From: Nautilus pompilius
Lineage: Eukaryota; Mollusca; Cephalopoda; Nautilida; Nautilidae
Assembly (NCBI GenBank): GCA_018389105.1
Contig: JACATO010000682.1
Location: 124,001-188,000, forward strand
DNA: 64,000 nt
Direction of reading: 5' to 3'
A program made the position numbers and the translations under genes. Positions 29,765-44,300 of the stretch are shown piece after piece; the first letter of the stretch is position 1, and each line of letters opens with the position of its first letter. Below the pieces are notes generated by a model. That model saw nothing but the letters and a program-made list of their open reading frames with translations, ran no database searches and was not told the origin of the DNA.

Positions 29765-32110
29765 GTAAGTTTTTTTGGGGGGGGAGGGTCCTATAATGGT
29801 AACTTCTCGTGAAAACTATACGCTCTAAAGGGGTTTTATATTTTTTAAGACATTTGTAGATTATTTCGAGGCTGGTCTGTGGGTTAGGGTTTGGGTGGTT
29901 TCCCCTTGAACCTTAATGTCTTCCTGTCGTGGCCCGTCGACGACGACGACGAGGAGGAGGCTGGGCTGAGTTAAAAAGATTGAATGTTTCGGCGGAGAGT
30001 CAGACGGACCCGTGCGTGTGTTCCTGTCGTCCATCATATCTCGGTGTGGCTGCTTCATGTCCCTGGAGAGAGAAGGAAAGCTCCCTGGCGTTTCTTCAAT
30101 CACTTTTTAAAAAAAACAAAGTTATCTCCCTTTCTGTCATTTAGGGAAAATTAATGAATTTCTCATTTGTTTCAAAAGAGAAAGGAAAAAAAAACAAAAA
30201 ACCAGACAAATTAATTTTATTAAAATTTCAATGAAAAAAAAAAACCATAGATAATTATTTATGGTGACACCTTGTAAATTAAATTAAATTAAGTTGAAAC
30301 GCAATTTCAAGGCAAACCAAATATGTATGCTTGTGCAGTACATATACAAAAGTAATGCAACAGTAGGGAACTGTGGTTACAAAATGTTTATAGAAGAAAT
30401 CGCAGATATTAATCTTTCTTTCTTCTTTTTTTGTGTGGTGAAGTAAATGTATCCTAGGTAATTTGTGCTTTATCATGAGCAGGTATTCTCTTTAGTGATG
30501 TCATCAGTTGAGAGGGAATTGGTCATATTTCTCTCTCTCTCTCTCTCTTTTTTTTAAATTCATTTTGTAAGAATTTAATTTTAGTGTTTAATTTTTTGTA
30601 ACTTTTATGGAACGTGGAAGGTGCACTGCATTGTAGACATAGCACTCATTATTTCAGATTTAATATCTAATGCTGAATTATATAGCAGGTAGACATGCAG
30701 CTTTGATTATCAACACACATCGTGTGCAGTTATGAAAGGCACCATATACCTACCTGCACCGTACTTCACAATTTTTATTTTTTAGTCACCCCGTTAATGA
30801 ATTAAAATTCTTTAAACATTAGAGATTTTATTTGATCACAAATATACATATTATAAAGAAAATAAACTTACTGATTGAAATGTTTATAAACATTTATGAT
30901 CGTGTCCAATATTGAGATAAAAACAATGATAACCAAATCGAAACTTGCAAAAAAAATTGTGTTATGTGATATGAATAGTTCCATTATTTCGATAAAAAAA
31001 TATTTCTGTCTGTTTGATATAGATATATGTGTAGGTAAAAATCCCACCCTGCTTTACATCTAGTAGACTATAGAAACTACTGACAAATTTGGTTTCAGTC
31101 TCTATTTAATGACCTGACTGCTAAAAGAAAAGAAAGAATTTTCTAACATCCAATCTAATCTGACATCTGTTTTGTACTGATGACCATGAGTGCCATAACG
31201 TGTGCAAGTCACATTAAAGGATCTTTTATCTGAACAAGTTTAATTACTTTAATTAGCTCTTTCATAAAATGATATTAAGTTCAAAATGTTTTTCTAGATA
31301 ACTTACCACTGATTTTCTAGTCTTTTGAATTTTCTCTGTTTTTGCACTGTATACTCCAGAAGGGGTTTATTTATGTGAGATAACCAGCACTCCTCAAAGT
31401 TTAATTATGTGATTTATTATATCCATTGGCTTTCTTTGCACTTGATATTTCTTAAAATATTAGCCACTTAAATGTTATAATAAATTTCTCATGCTAGTGT
31501 AATTATAGTGCAATCTCGCTCATAAAAATCTAATTTCTCATTTGTCCAACAGTCTATTAAACAACTGAAATTCAAATTGCATACTTTAAACATTGTTGAT
31601 ATAGTTAATGCTTTTATATATTTTAGTGTCATTTTTTAATCTTATATCATAGATTCCAAAATAAAAATCTACCATATACTGTACATCCATTAAAAATAAT
31701 AGACCTAAGAAAAGAACCCTGAAATAATCCACTAGTGATATTAAGAATTTGATGTAGTACTCTCTGTAACAGCTATCTCAACTCTTTTATGTAAGTAATT
31801 CTTGGTCTATACTTTATAGTGAAAGGTGTGAAAAAATTTTTATATTTTTCTACTAAAAATCTGTGTGGACAACACAGATAAAAAACAGCATAAAAGCAGA
31901 AACAGAATATAAGAAAGAATGAGAAGATGAAAATTAAATAAATGCTATTATAATGTTTACAGAATAAAGAATAAAATGTGGCAATCATCCATCCCACAGT
32001 CTTAATATCTACCTAACCCTACTGTAATTCTCATATTGGTTCTTTTTTCATTGTTGTTGCTTTGTGAATTGTTACTTATCATCATTTTTCTTGTTTTTTT
32101 CTTGCTACAG
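29765..32110 (+). other. ENO4: Putative ENO4 5' intron
   Basis: Runs from GTAAGT to TTGCTACAG. Contains a GAC/GAG-rich stretch near 29935..29960, a (CT)n run at about 30531..30548 and otherwise plain AT-rich DNA. No other gene was seen. Confidence 0.5.
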
Positions 32111-32163
32111 AGTTGTGATTTATGCATATATATTAGCGGTCAAAGAGAATTCTAACTTGCATC

Positions 32164-32331
32164 ATGTCATTTAAAGAGGGGGAAAGCATGACCAACAGGA
32201 AAATCCTTCAGATGTATGAGATGAAGCAGAAAGCTCTGAAATATTATGAGGAAAACGGAGTTCCCAAGAAGATGGAAAACGTCTTGAATAAAATGTTTTT
32301 GGATAACCCCATAGATGTGTATGGCTATTTA
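32164..32331 (+). CDS. ENO4: ENO4 exon 1 (first coding)
   Basis: Acceptor at 32110, ATG at 32164, donor GTAAGT at 32332. 56 codons. A second in-frame Met at codon 9 (MTNRKIL) could also be the start. Confidence 0.9.
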
Positions 32332-35300
32332 GTAAGTTTTTATTATGTTTAGAAAGGTAAAATGATTTTTAAAAAATGGAAGTACATGGGACTTATCATG
32401 ACTCTTTTCTCCTCCAATAATTAATAAAACATTCCCACAATGCAATACTACATATTCTCCCCTCCTCCCAAACCCACTAAACATGGACACAGTTATACTT
32501 TTTTTTTTTTTTAATTGTAAATATTATTACATTTGTAGTGTCCAGGATCTACATCATCAAATTTAACATGTGTTTAACTAAGCAAGTTATACTAAAGCTG
32601 AAAAGTATGGTGGCCTCTGTTGTGTCACATTGTGGGTATGCTTTCTTAATTATCAATTAATAAACTTATTTCAGATTCAAAGCAGCCTTTCCATTTTTAC
32701 CTCTTATCTGATGCTGTGGTAAAGTGACATTGCTGTTGAATTATCAAATTCTTGTGATAACAAAGAGAGAGAGAGTTTAATCTGAAAAAATTGTGGTATT
32801 TTCTATTGTTTCTATTTTGTTGCCAAATTTCCAACTGCTGTCCTCCTTTATGGATACACATACACAGTAATAATTTTCTTTCTTTATGCTAATTTTTGTC
32901 TCCTTTTAGTTCTGTGTATTGATGAAGTTTTTACTTGATATACTACTGAGAAGTTGCTAAGAATGGGATACAATGTTGAGTCATAATTCTGTTAGATACC
33001 ATAAGGAAACCAGAGTTAGAATGTGTATAAATTATACTTTAAGGAGACAGTAATCTTGCTAAATGTCAAAGATATCATTAAATAATGTCACAGTGGTTTA
33101 ATAGAGGCACTCCCTCAGATACAAAGCTTTTTAGTTATCCAGACAAAGAGTACAGAATCTGGCAAATGAGGTTGCCAATCTTCCAAATGTACTTAATTAG
33201 ATTAAGGTATGGAAAATGAGCTAGCCACTTTATATGGATGACTGTTTCCAGCTCCAAGTACTGATTGGCTATTCTGATATGATGTGGACAGACATTATCA
33301 TCCATGAGAATGAAGTTATCTCAATAGTACCAGTGAATGGTCCTATGTAAGCATCAAGGATCTCATCTCTGTACCTTAAACCTGTCATGGTGCCATTCTG
33401 AAGCACAATGACATTAGATCTACCATCCAAGCTAATCCTTCCCACACTATTAGAAATTTTTTATCTGACCTTCACACTCTAGCACATCACACTATAAAGT
33501 CCAGACAAAATCTGGATGTTCATGAAAAGTACAGGATATTAAACTTCCACAGTTTATTTTACATGGTCTACAGCCCAGTCCTGCCAAGCCCTGCAGTGAA
33601 GTTGATTTTTTACAGTTTATGTTGAGACATTAAAATCTATTGTTATGCCATTCTTAATTAACCAGCATTTAAAACATGACAAGTTTGTCAATAAAGCACT
33701 TCTTATATGCCAAAGTGACAGCATTCAGCACATTGACATTTACATAAAAGCCAGGGAACTATATATTTGTATCTCAAACCTTGATGCATTGGAGGAAATT
33801 CAGCTACATTGTGGGCAAGACTCCAAACGATGAGGTTAGGAACTGAAAGTAAATTGTAATAGTATTAGATGTAGTATTCATAGCTTGTTGATAATCATCT
33901 GATCTTCAGCAAATTTTGAGAAATATACTTTATTAAGACTTTTTGTAAATATTTCATTTATTGCAATAAATTTGTTATAATTTTGAATTTTAAATTATAT
34001 TTAAATAGGTTTATTTTGTTTTTTTTAGGATTCTATTTGATAAAAATCAAAATATTATGGAAAAAAATGGGATTTAGAGGGACACTATTTGGCAGGTCAT
34101 AATCCACTTGCTTAAAACTTATGACACTAAAGTTTTCATAATAATCTAAACTGAATATATATATGTATATATGTGTTGTTTGTTGGTCATACCACATACT
34201 ATTATGTAAAGTAGTAATCAAGCAGTTATAATGGAAATATATTGGGAAAATATTTGGCAGAAGACAATATTTAGTAGCAATTTTGTTCCTGGGGTATGCT
34301 TCCTTTTTTTTCTTCTATAAATGTCTATGTGGAAAATCTACAATTATGTGCTTACATGTGGTGAACACAACAACATAAAACTTGGACTAAGCGAGAAGGA
34401 AACAAGGAGTCACTACTTTAAAAATAAAAATTTGGATAAATCAGGAAAATATGTGTTTAACATGGAGATAGTAAAATCAAATGAGAAGAAAATTTTTATA
34501 GTCATTTTGTAAGTTGTCTTTAAGAACTAGACATTACCTTGAAAAGAAGCTCTTTGAGAGTGTGCTGGCTTAAAATATGTTTAGCCATACCATAAATGGT
34601 AAGACCTTAGTAATTCTTTCATTATTAATCCTCTTTTGGAGTATATGATACAGGTTATGAGCTTTATTATAAGCTGACTTCAATGTTTTAATGACTTAAA
34701 GTGAAAGTATTTGCAAAGAAAATGGAATTTTAATATTAAATCTTGGTGTATACAACTCTTTAAATATTGCAATTATCAGTTATAAAAATGAGTGAGAAAT
34801 TTAAAATTTTACAAGTTATTTAAAAATTAAGGTAATGGAGATAAATAAATGTGACCTGAAGAATATTTTGAACTATACCATAGTTCAATTTTCAAAAGAA
34901 CAATAACCAACTCAAGATGTCAAAGAGAATCATGCTTTGTTTAAATAGCAGTTGGTGTATAAAGGGAAAAACTACATTCAAATTTTAATAAAGGGTAGAG
35001 AGGTAGAGACATTTAATTTTATTCAAAAGTTAATTAAGGTGTCTAGTAAATAAATATTCTTGAATATGCATTTTGAAATCTGAAAAATTCCCATCAAGTA
35101 CCTTCACATAAACCAGAACAATTTTATGATTAGAATCATATTATCTATATCTTTTTATTGCATTTGACATAGACTACAACTTAATAAATAATTCTTGTTT
35201 ATTAACATCTATTGTATTGTTTATTTTACTGCTGTACAATATATTGTAAATCTCTTCTCATTTGTTTCAGGCCAACTATTTTGATGAGTTTTCATCCCCA

Positions 35301-38300
35301 CCAAAGATAGAACGGGTATGCAAATTAGATCTTTTTTAGCCTAGCAGTATTTTACCTCTATGTAACTAGAACTCTTAATACTGCTGGACGTTACTTTAAC
35401 CAGTACTAAGAAAATTGTAACATTCTTTTATTTCTCTCTAGTCTTTCTGAGCTTTATTGGTTGGTGATTAGAGTATTTTCAATGATGTTTATTGGTAAGA
35501 TGCTTTTTAAATAACAAAATCACAAAATAGAGTGAAGGTCAAAATGTCTGTATGAGTAGTCTGCGGGTTTTTAAAAAGAATTTGCTTATTAATTAGAGGA
35601 ACATCTTTTAGATCTCAGAGCACTTCAGTTATAGGTTATCATAGGATTTATAAAATTTACTTTATGCAAGGTGTTGATAGAGAATGAAATTTAAACTGTG
35701 TGCAATGCAAGGATAGAGTTAGTCTCAATTATAAAGTCCTATTTCCTTTTTTGTTTGCTAGACAAGCATGCCTATTATGTGAGCAATCATACTGCATCAA
35801 ACACTAGTATGTTTGGCAAGCTTCTAAATGATATGGAAAGCAGTGGGAGAAACAGGAGTTACTTTCAGTAAAATATTAATTGTAGAAGAGCATTTTTTTG
35901 TTGTTTTAGAAAGATCTTTTAGTTGAATGGGGGAGCTTTAAAAAAATGGTTTTAGTACTGATGTCTTTGTATGCTGTAAAAGGAGTTTGAAACTACAACT
36001 ACAAAACAAGTTTTAATAGTTTATTTTGATTTACAATAGAAGGTAAAGTATAATTAGGTAACTACAGCATTGCCTAAACAATGTAATTTGAATGGAATTT
36101 TTGCTTTGTTTTATTAAGGTTCTGGCCAGTCAGGTATGGAACAGCAGTGGAAAGCCTACCATTAAGGTAGATATGTATTGCTGCATTAGAAACCATGAGA
36201 AGGTGAGAGCTCAAAAATGGTAATGTGTTACTTTCATAAAGTAACGGTTTAGTTTAGGTATTTCCCATCACAACTACTAACTAATGAACTTATGCTTCAG
36301 TGACCATTTGATGTCACCACACAGTGTATCTCTTGAAATTTAAATTACTTTTGAACTTTTGTGCATTTTTCTTTAAATCTGCATTTCTTTTTATTCTTCT
36401 TTATTTCTTCAGCTGTAATATAAAAGAGGCACAACCATTCAACTTTTGCAGCATTCTGTCTGTTTGTGCCCAAGTTCTATTTTTTAATATGTACATGTTT
36501 TTTGGGGAAATGTAAAGTTTGTTCCACTTTTAAGATAAATCAACATTAATGTTTTAGCCATTTACTTATCTCCTTTCTCTTGCTGACAGCATCACTGGTG
36601 TCCATACTTCACCATATTTAATATCATTAAATACCGCATAAGAGTAGTGAGGTTGAGGACCAAAGTTAAAATCCCAGTCAGGAATGGCTCGGTTTGACAT
36701 GCCTTCTTAGCATGATAGCCTTATGGGCTTATTCTGCACACTCTGGTTTTCTTCCACATGTAAAACTGAAGGTTTCTAGTAAGGACTTTTGACTTTTCTT
36801 CCTGGTGAACTATGTAGTAGCCAATCACTTGACTAATTACCATGGGAAGAGCTGAGAGCCAGGCTAACCAGCCAACCTTATGAAATGACCACTGATTATG
36901 GAAACAAACTTGATGATTGGATTTCTGCCTTACGTGCTTCCACCTTAAACACTGGGAGATAAAGGAGAAATATTGCATAAAGTTGGTCATTTAGTTTTTA
37001 ATGGAAGTTAATTGGCTTTTAACAGTTTTATTGTGAGGCGTGGCTTCTGAACTTACTTTTTTTCTACTCTCAGTTTAAAAGAGGTTACAAAAAAGTTGGC
37101 AAGTACCATTTTGGACATAATGTATTATTTATATGCATTTGATAAATTGTGATGAGTAATGTGCATCAAAACCATAAGGTAGATGATAACTGTATATTGT
37201 AAGCTTTCGTAATTACAGATCTCTATCTTGGTTAGATACTGAGTGGGTTATATAGTCACGTCTCAGCATGGAAGCATCCCTACTGGGAACTCTTCTTTTA
37301 TGAAGAGGAAATTTCATTCTGACAGATTTTACTGAACTTAAAAGACCAAAATAAGCATCATTGCTTTGTTTGTTTGTTTTTTGAAAATTTTTTTTTGTTT
37401 ATGCTTATTTTACATTAATCTATTTCTGCAGCCCCTTTTCTTTTCCTTTATTTAACAGTGTATATTATTTCATAGACTTAAGCATTGTATGTGAAGACAG
37501 TATATCAGTATTTTTTGGTGGAGGTTTGGAATTTATCATTGCATCACTAACTAATTTACTTTGTGGAGAATGGAGAAATTCTGCTTTGCTTTTGTAGTTA
37601 ATTGCTTCAACTGTGTCCTCTGGAACTGAAAGCAATGTATGCAATCTTTCAAAAGTGTATGAAAAAGAAGTGGAGGCTGTGGAGCAGTTAGAGTCTGTGG
37701 AGACAGCCATTAGTTTTATCAATGGGGACCTTGGCTCTAAGATCCAGAATGAAGATCCTGCTGCACAAAAACACCTGGATGAGATAATTAGGTAGGTGGC
37801 TAATTGGTGTAATTTTACTACACATTTCTTTCACATGCTTAAGTTCTGGCTGTTTTTTATCTTATGCATGGAAGAATAATAATGAAAAATGTGTTGATGG
37901 CTTCTTGCTGAAGTATGAAACCTAGACCAACAAGAATTTGCTTGTACTTCTTAGTATCCCTTGTGTATTTCCCATACTTTATTCTTGTAGTTATAAACTG
38001 GTTTGTGTACCCTTTGCTAACTCATTTCTAAACAAACTGAATCTTTTTTGCACTCAAATAAATTTGGACTCCTATGTGAGCAGATCTTTTTTCCATTGTA
38101 CTAAACTCCAATTTTTGTGATTTCTTGTATTTCTTTGTCTTATCAATGATTTTGTCACCTCTATGCAGCTTCAAGATCCTGATTCAGTAGGACTCTTTTC
38201 ACTAACAAAGCATTAATTATTTTATTTGTGCTCTTGCACAGTTCATTTCAAGTTCTTGGCTTCTCTTCTGTTTTCAAGATATCTTTCTACATTTTTGGTT

Positions 38301-41300
38301 AGGCATTTATTTTTCTCCACAGCCTTGTTTCATTTGGGTCTTATGAGCCTTGAGACTCTATGTTTGGAAACCTGCCATTTCTTTTGAGGTACAGTTATAT
38401 TTAAAGCCTTCATTTATTAGCAACTATGCATGAAGAAAAAATAACATTGAAATAAAGCATTTCACGCACCCTCTTCTTTTAGTAAAACACCACTTTAACC
38501 TTTTATCAGCTCTAAAATTATAGACAGAATAATGAAATTTCCAATATGGCTTCTTATACACAGTGTTCCAGTAGAGTTTTTATAATGGCTCACATAACAC
38601 TATTTTAAAATTAGAAATTGAAAAAAATTTTACTGGTGATATACTGCCCATTAATTTACTGAACCCTTTCCAAAAAATGTCTTGGTTAGTTAACGTGTTC
38701 ATTTCCTGTTTTATTTTGGAATACAATCAGTAGTTAAAGTGAAAATCTGGATGTAACACCATGCTAGCAACTGGTGTTGGACCACTGACAGAAACATGAC
38801 CTAGAAGGTAATAATCCAGGAGTAAGCTGGCCTTGTTACAGCCCTCCCAATAACTGCTGCTGGCACATTGTATTACCAAAGACCCATTGTGTTAGTCATA
38901 TCTGTGTAGCCAGTAGTAGTTGTTTTGAACTCTGTTCTTGCCTTGTACTACTTGACGCCATCAGCTCCTGCTCCTCCTCAGTTTAGCCACAGTTGGTTGT
39001 TTTATTTAGCAATTTTCTTAGCTCAGTAGGAAGCTGAGCCCTGCTGTCTTCCTCCCACCCTCTCCACTTTAACATCAGGATAAAACAATATATTTCATAA
39101 CAAAAATGATAATCTGAGACTGAAATAATTGAATTTTCTTATGTTTTTCCAACAAAAATATTGAGTGTTAATTGTATGCATTTTCAATATAATAAAACCA
39201 GTTAATCATTGTTTTAATATTTATAGAGCATCTCCACTAAATATTCAAATAAAAATAAACGCAATTATTTTGGGTGATATAATAATTTTGACCACTAGTG
39301 TAGTAGTTTACTTTCGTAGCTTTTAATGGGTTGTGATAGATTTGTTGTTTTCTTTTTAATCATCTAGGAGTTTCATTGGAGATCTACAAGTAATTGAGGA
39401 TGAAGAACGGGAAAGGAAAGCAGCTGCTGAAGCTGAGGAACAGACAATACTGAAAGCTGAGCAAACTTTGCAAGATGAAGTAAAAACATCAGGAAAGAAA
39501 TCAACCTCAACCAAGTAAACTGTTTTGTGTTCCTGTGGGTAACGCAAAGTACATTGTTCTAAACATTTACCATGTTTTTTTTTTAAATATTTGGGATATC
39601 TGAAACAGATTTGAAGGCTCACTGACAAAAATTAGCTTAAGTAACAGAGAAGTGATGTATCTGCCAGAATGAAAGCAGCTTTTGTAAGGATACTATAGAT
39701 GGACAGTTTTATTATCCTGTTTTTAATGATTGGCACATCCAACTAATTTTATTTATATAAACACATTTCTCTCCACAAAAAGATGTTAAATTTTGACTTA
39801 GTTTTATCTCATATACTTATCTTCATGGGTTTGGATTTTTGCAGGGGGAAAAAAAAAGCTCACCCAGTTGACGTTATTCCAGATGAACCACCAGAGAAGT
39901 GCATTCTTGGCAGCCCAGCGGGATCTGCTCTCAGTAAGATCCTGTGCATTACTGGATCCTTGGTCAAAGATAAACCACTATACAAATACATAGCCAGGTT
40001 GAGATTTGGAAAGGTACAGGAGTTTCCTGACCACATTACATGCTCACACTACTGCAAGTAACACTATATGTTTTTAACTGGAACCTCTAGCTAATTGTGG
40101 TTTTTGCTTATATGATCATCATGCAGTTGTACAATTCCAATTTTTTGCTGAAAAAAAGTTTTATATTAATTTTATGTATGTGAATTTTTCTTATCTAAAA
40201 CCAAGGAAGTCAATGTGTTGGCAATAATTTCTAGCGAAAGAAAAAAAGGTTTCTGAGCTTATTTACCTATTAACCTATTGCAAATGTTAATTTTAAAAAA
40301 TCTTTATTCTATACATAAATGCAATATACTGGCATGAACTAGTTCTAGTTTTCTGTTCCTGGGAAAGGGGAGCTAACTCTGTAGCATTCTTTGCATTGCA
40401 ATTGGGTGTTTAAACAAAATATCTGTGATCGTCTTAATTCTGTGATAAAATTTAAGCTTTGAAATTTACAAAATCAGAAAATAAAACGTTTTGCTGGCTT
40501 GGCCTTTATTCAAAACAGGATTCTTATAGGTTGGAAAGGTGTATTATTTCCATTGCTAGTTCTCAAATATTATGGGTTTAGCTATACTTTATTTTAATTA
40601 TTTACAGATAAGCAGGTCTTCCAACTTTTATAAACCACCTGTTCTTTAAAACAATTAATTTAATGTGTCTTGAATAACTGCGCTGGCCATATTATTCGAT
40701 GCATTCAACACTATTACTTAAAAAAAAGAATAACCATTTTCCAGATGTTCAGGCTACTATAATGCTTATAGGGTTCTAAGTTATGATGATTTGTAATCTG
40801 AGATACAGAAAATAACAAAAAGCTAAGATTTTTCTGCCTGTACCTTACCTTTCACAATTTTTCAAATTTCCCAGATTAATCTTCACTGTATTCAAGACTT
40901 GGCAGTTTCTAAACTTAGATTTCCTCTTGAAGAAGATGGGCGATGAATGTATGCTTTATTGGTAAAATAGCAGGAAGCGTCACTGAAGTGGCAGTGTGCT
41001 CAGCAGGATTGAGACCTCCTTCAATAAACACCAATTCTGTCTTTCTGCCATATTAGAATGAAGCTCATACCATAACATTCCCCACTCCTATACTTGATTG
41101 AGCTAAAGACATGTAGTTGAAGGTCTTTGTTAAGTCCTTTCAAAACTCAAGTATGGCTTCTGCACTCATTGGAGAAGAGTACATGGTACCAATACTTGAA
41201 GACCTTGCTGGACATGTTGCCATTTTGTTCTTTGGCTCATTTCTGTTGCATGGGCAATGCCAGCAAGAAAATTTTGACAATGAATGCAGATCTGGAGAGT

Positions 41301-44300
41301 GATAGCACATTCTATTTATGGAATCTCTGTTGAAAACCCTCCAAGTCACTTTGCCACAGCTGTGACATTAAAATCAGTGATCTTTACGATGGTATTGGCT
41401 GCAGATGCATGAGCTCCTTGTAATCTGTTGTTGACTCTGACCATACTCTGAATGACCTATAACATGACCTCAGGTACACAATATTACGATTAGCTTTTTT
41501 TTGGAATGGTGATACTGCTCACCTTAGATGCATTCTTTTATAAAGTATCCAAATTATATATGGAAGGATAGGGAAATACATATAATTAATACTTGTCAGT
41601 TTTTTTTTTTTCATTATTTTCAAGCTCAAAACAAGAAGTCATAGCCTTAAATTCATTAATTCTAGAGGAATAGTAACAAATATTTCTATAGTCATAAGGC
41701 CAGTGACATAATGTTAGCAATTGATGTGTAAAACTGGATAGAAGAGTATTTAGATATGGAATCATTTAGTGTTTTGTTTTTGTTTTTTTTTCTTGTAACT
41801 GCTACATTATGCTACAATATACTATTAGGAACATTCAGATGTAACACAGCCATTATGACAATGCTATTTCAGTTAGCTTTTAGTTGAATATCCCCTGCAT
41901 ATTGTACAATATAAAATGCATGTTTTTACAATTTGAAAAGAAAGTATTAGTATTTTTTACAGTTTTAAATAACAAACATTTTATTTTTGTTGTTAAAATA
42001 CAAGTTATATTTTTTAAGTGAAAAAAGAAAATTCTGAAAAATCTCTCTATTGATTACATACATTACTCAAATATAAACATACTAACACCAGTGCAAATTT
42101 GAATCAAGAAGACAATGAGCTATGATGGTGTACCTACTATATTGTATCTGTACAGACACCAGAGAGTTACAAACTACCATTGCCGATGATAACCATACTA
42201 CAGTGTGGAAATTCATCTCCAGGAAAACTGAAAGCATTCCACGAAATAATGCTTATTCCAAAACCAGGAGTTTCTGTGCGAACAGTGAGTAAGAAAACTA
42301 GTTATATTTTTAATTCATTTTCAGTACTAACATTACTAATCTAAATTATCAAACAAGAAACAATGAAATATTTTCACACTGATGCTTTTTAGGCTGCCAT
42401 CTCTTGCTTTTGAGATCCTTGAAACTGTAATACAGCTCATTTGATGGTAATCAACCTCTAGTGGAAAAAATCCTTAATCAATCAGCAGAATTGCTTCAGA
42501 TTAATGTTGGCAATCCTTTAAAACCACTACAGGGCTAGAAATTAATTTTGATTTTGGTAATACTGCAGTTTGATGGTTTCGAGTTGTAGACTAAACCAAA
42601 CAATGTCAGTGTTTCAGTCAGTGACCTGAAATCTTTGTAATCCCATGTGTGGTTATGAACTTTCTAAGGATCTTGGCACAATTCTCACTGATCAACATTG
42701 TTCTGGTTATAAATAGAGGATGTCAGATTTTTTAAAAATTGCTTAGATTTTGTCTTAGCACTAAAACACGTTTCTTTGATTGAATAAAATTTTTAATAAA
42801 TATAAATTTGAAAACAAAAAGTATTTAAAAGCTAATGATAGAATTTGAGTGCTTAACATTTTGTCTCACTCATCCACAAGGGGAGGTAATTCAAACACAA
42901 TGAATTTCTTTTTCTTGCACTGTAGATGCACCTCAACAAGTTAAATCACAAAACATTACCTGTGAATACTGTGTAAACTAAAATGCATTTCCAACTAACA
43001 AACGACTTAATGTAATAAAGTATTAATATTTTTAAAAATATATTTAGAAGATTAAATGATGCCATTTGTTTATTTTTTAGTATTATATAACATGGAAAAG
43101 TAGAAATTAGCTATTAAAAAAATTGATCTAAAGCACATGGTGTTAAATGTATGATCAGTATTTTACAATGAAAATTACTTAATCATGCTGTTTAATGTTA
43201 ATACTGTGTTCATAACCTCCATGATTTCCTCACATCTCATGCTGTTAACATGATGTTAATTGTGTAAATGAGGTATTCTCTGCAACTCATGCAAAATCTA
43301 GGCCTCTTTAGCAATATTCTGAACAGGAGAACTCCTCATCAAACTACACCTATTTTGATTCCAAAGATGCTTAACTCAAGGCTCAATCACATTACCTTGG
43401 TGATGTTTTACCAGTGCAGCTTCATGGTGAGGTTTGGCATTATTCCGCATGAATCTTGATCCAATATTAAGCAGATGATCATTAAAATGAGAAACACTGA
43501 CAGGTTAAAACATATTTTTATAGTGTCTGGTGGTATTTGGAGTTCCAGGCGCAGTAGCAAGAACAAGCTAATGGTCATAAGATGTACATCCCAAATCATA
43601 ACAGATCCACTACCACAAAATTTTACCAGAAGCATTGATTTATCCAATAAAAAAATAACACGGTTTGCTTATGTTAATCTGAAAACTTTGGACATTTCAC
43701 AGGGCAATAGGCATACTAATGAAAGTTGTTCAATCTCCTGGACAGTTCTGGTGCAACCCTTTTGTTGGTTTTCCAGAAGTACCTCAGATCAGTGACAATG
43801 TTGAAGAAATAGTGATAATTTCATATATAACTGTGCTTTTCTTAAGAGTCATTTTATGGAGATGTTCACTATATGGATTATCAAAGACTGTGTTGGAAAT
43901 ACAGTACAATATGATGGGTGATGTAGCAATGCAACCACATTATTTTTCTATGACTCCACAAAAAAGCCTAGCATTTTTCACTCCAAGAGCCCTGCCATGT
44001 TTGGGCCTCTTATTTTGTGTCTCCATGTTATACCTGGACACAGTGGCAGTTTTAGACATGCAAAGCAAATCAAATTTATACTGGTTGACAGAAATATAGA
44101 TTGTGATGTCGTTTTATTGTTCCAAAGCCAACCTCACTGAAGGCTTAAACTGCAAAAAAAAATCTGGTGAAGCTTAACTTATAATAAGATGTATAAATTT
44201 CCATTTCAAAGGGAAAATTCAAAACTGTTTTAAGACAGATAAAGAAAAAAAACTCATAATTCGTTTTCATTCATATTTTATTACATAATTTCTGAAAGTA

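Noticed and set aside
37465..37722. 85-codon minus-strand frame
   Set aside because: Shadow antisense to ENO4 exon 4, whose plus-strand frame fits ENO4 and its splice phases.
43475..44099. Plus-strand frames of 106 and 126 codons
   Set aside because: The Tc1 similarity in this DNA is on the minus strand; the plus-strand frames are shadows or chance.
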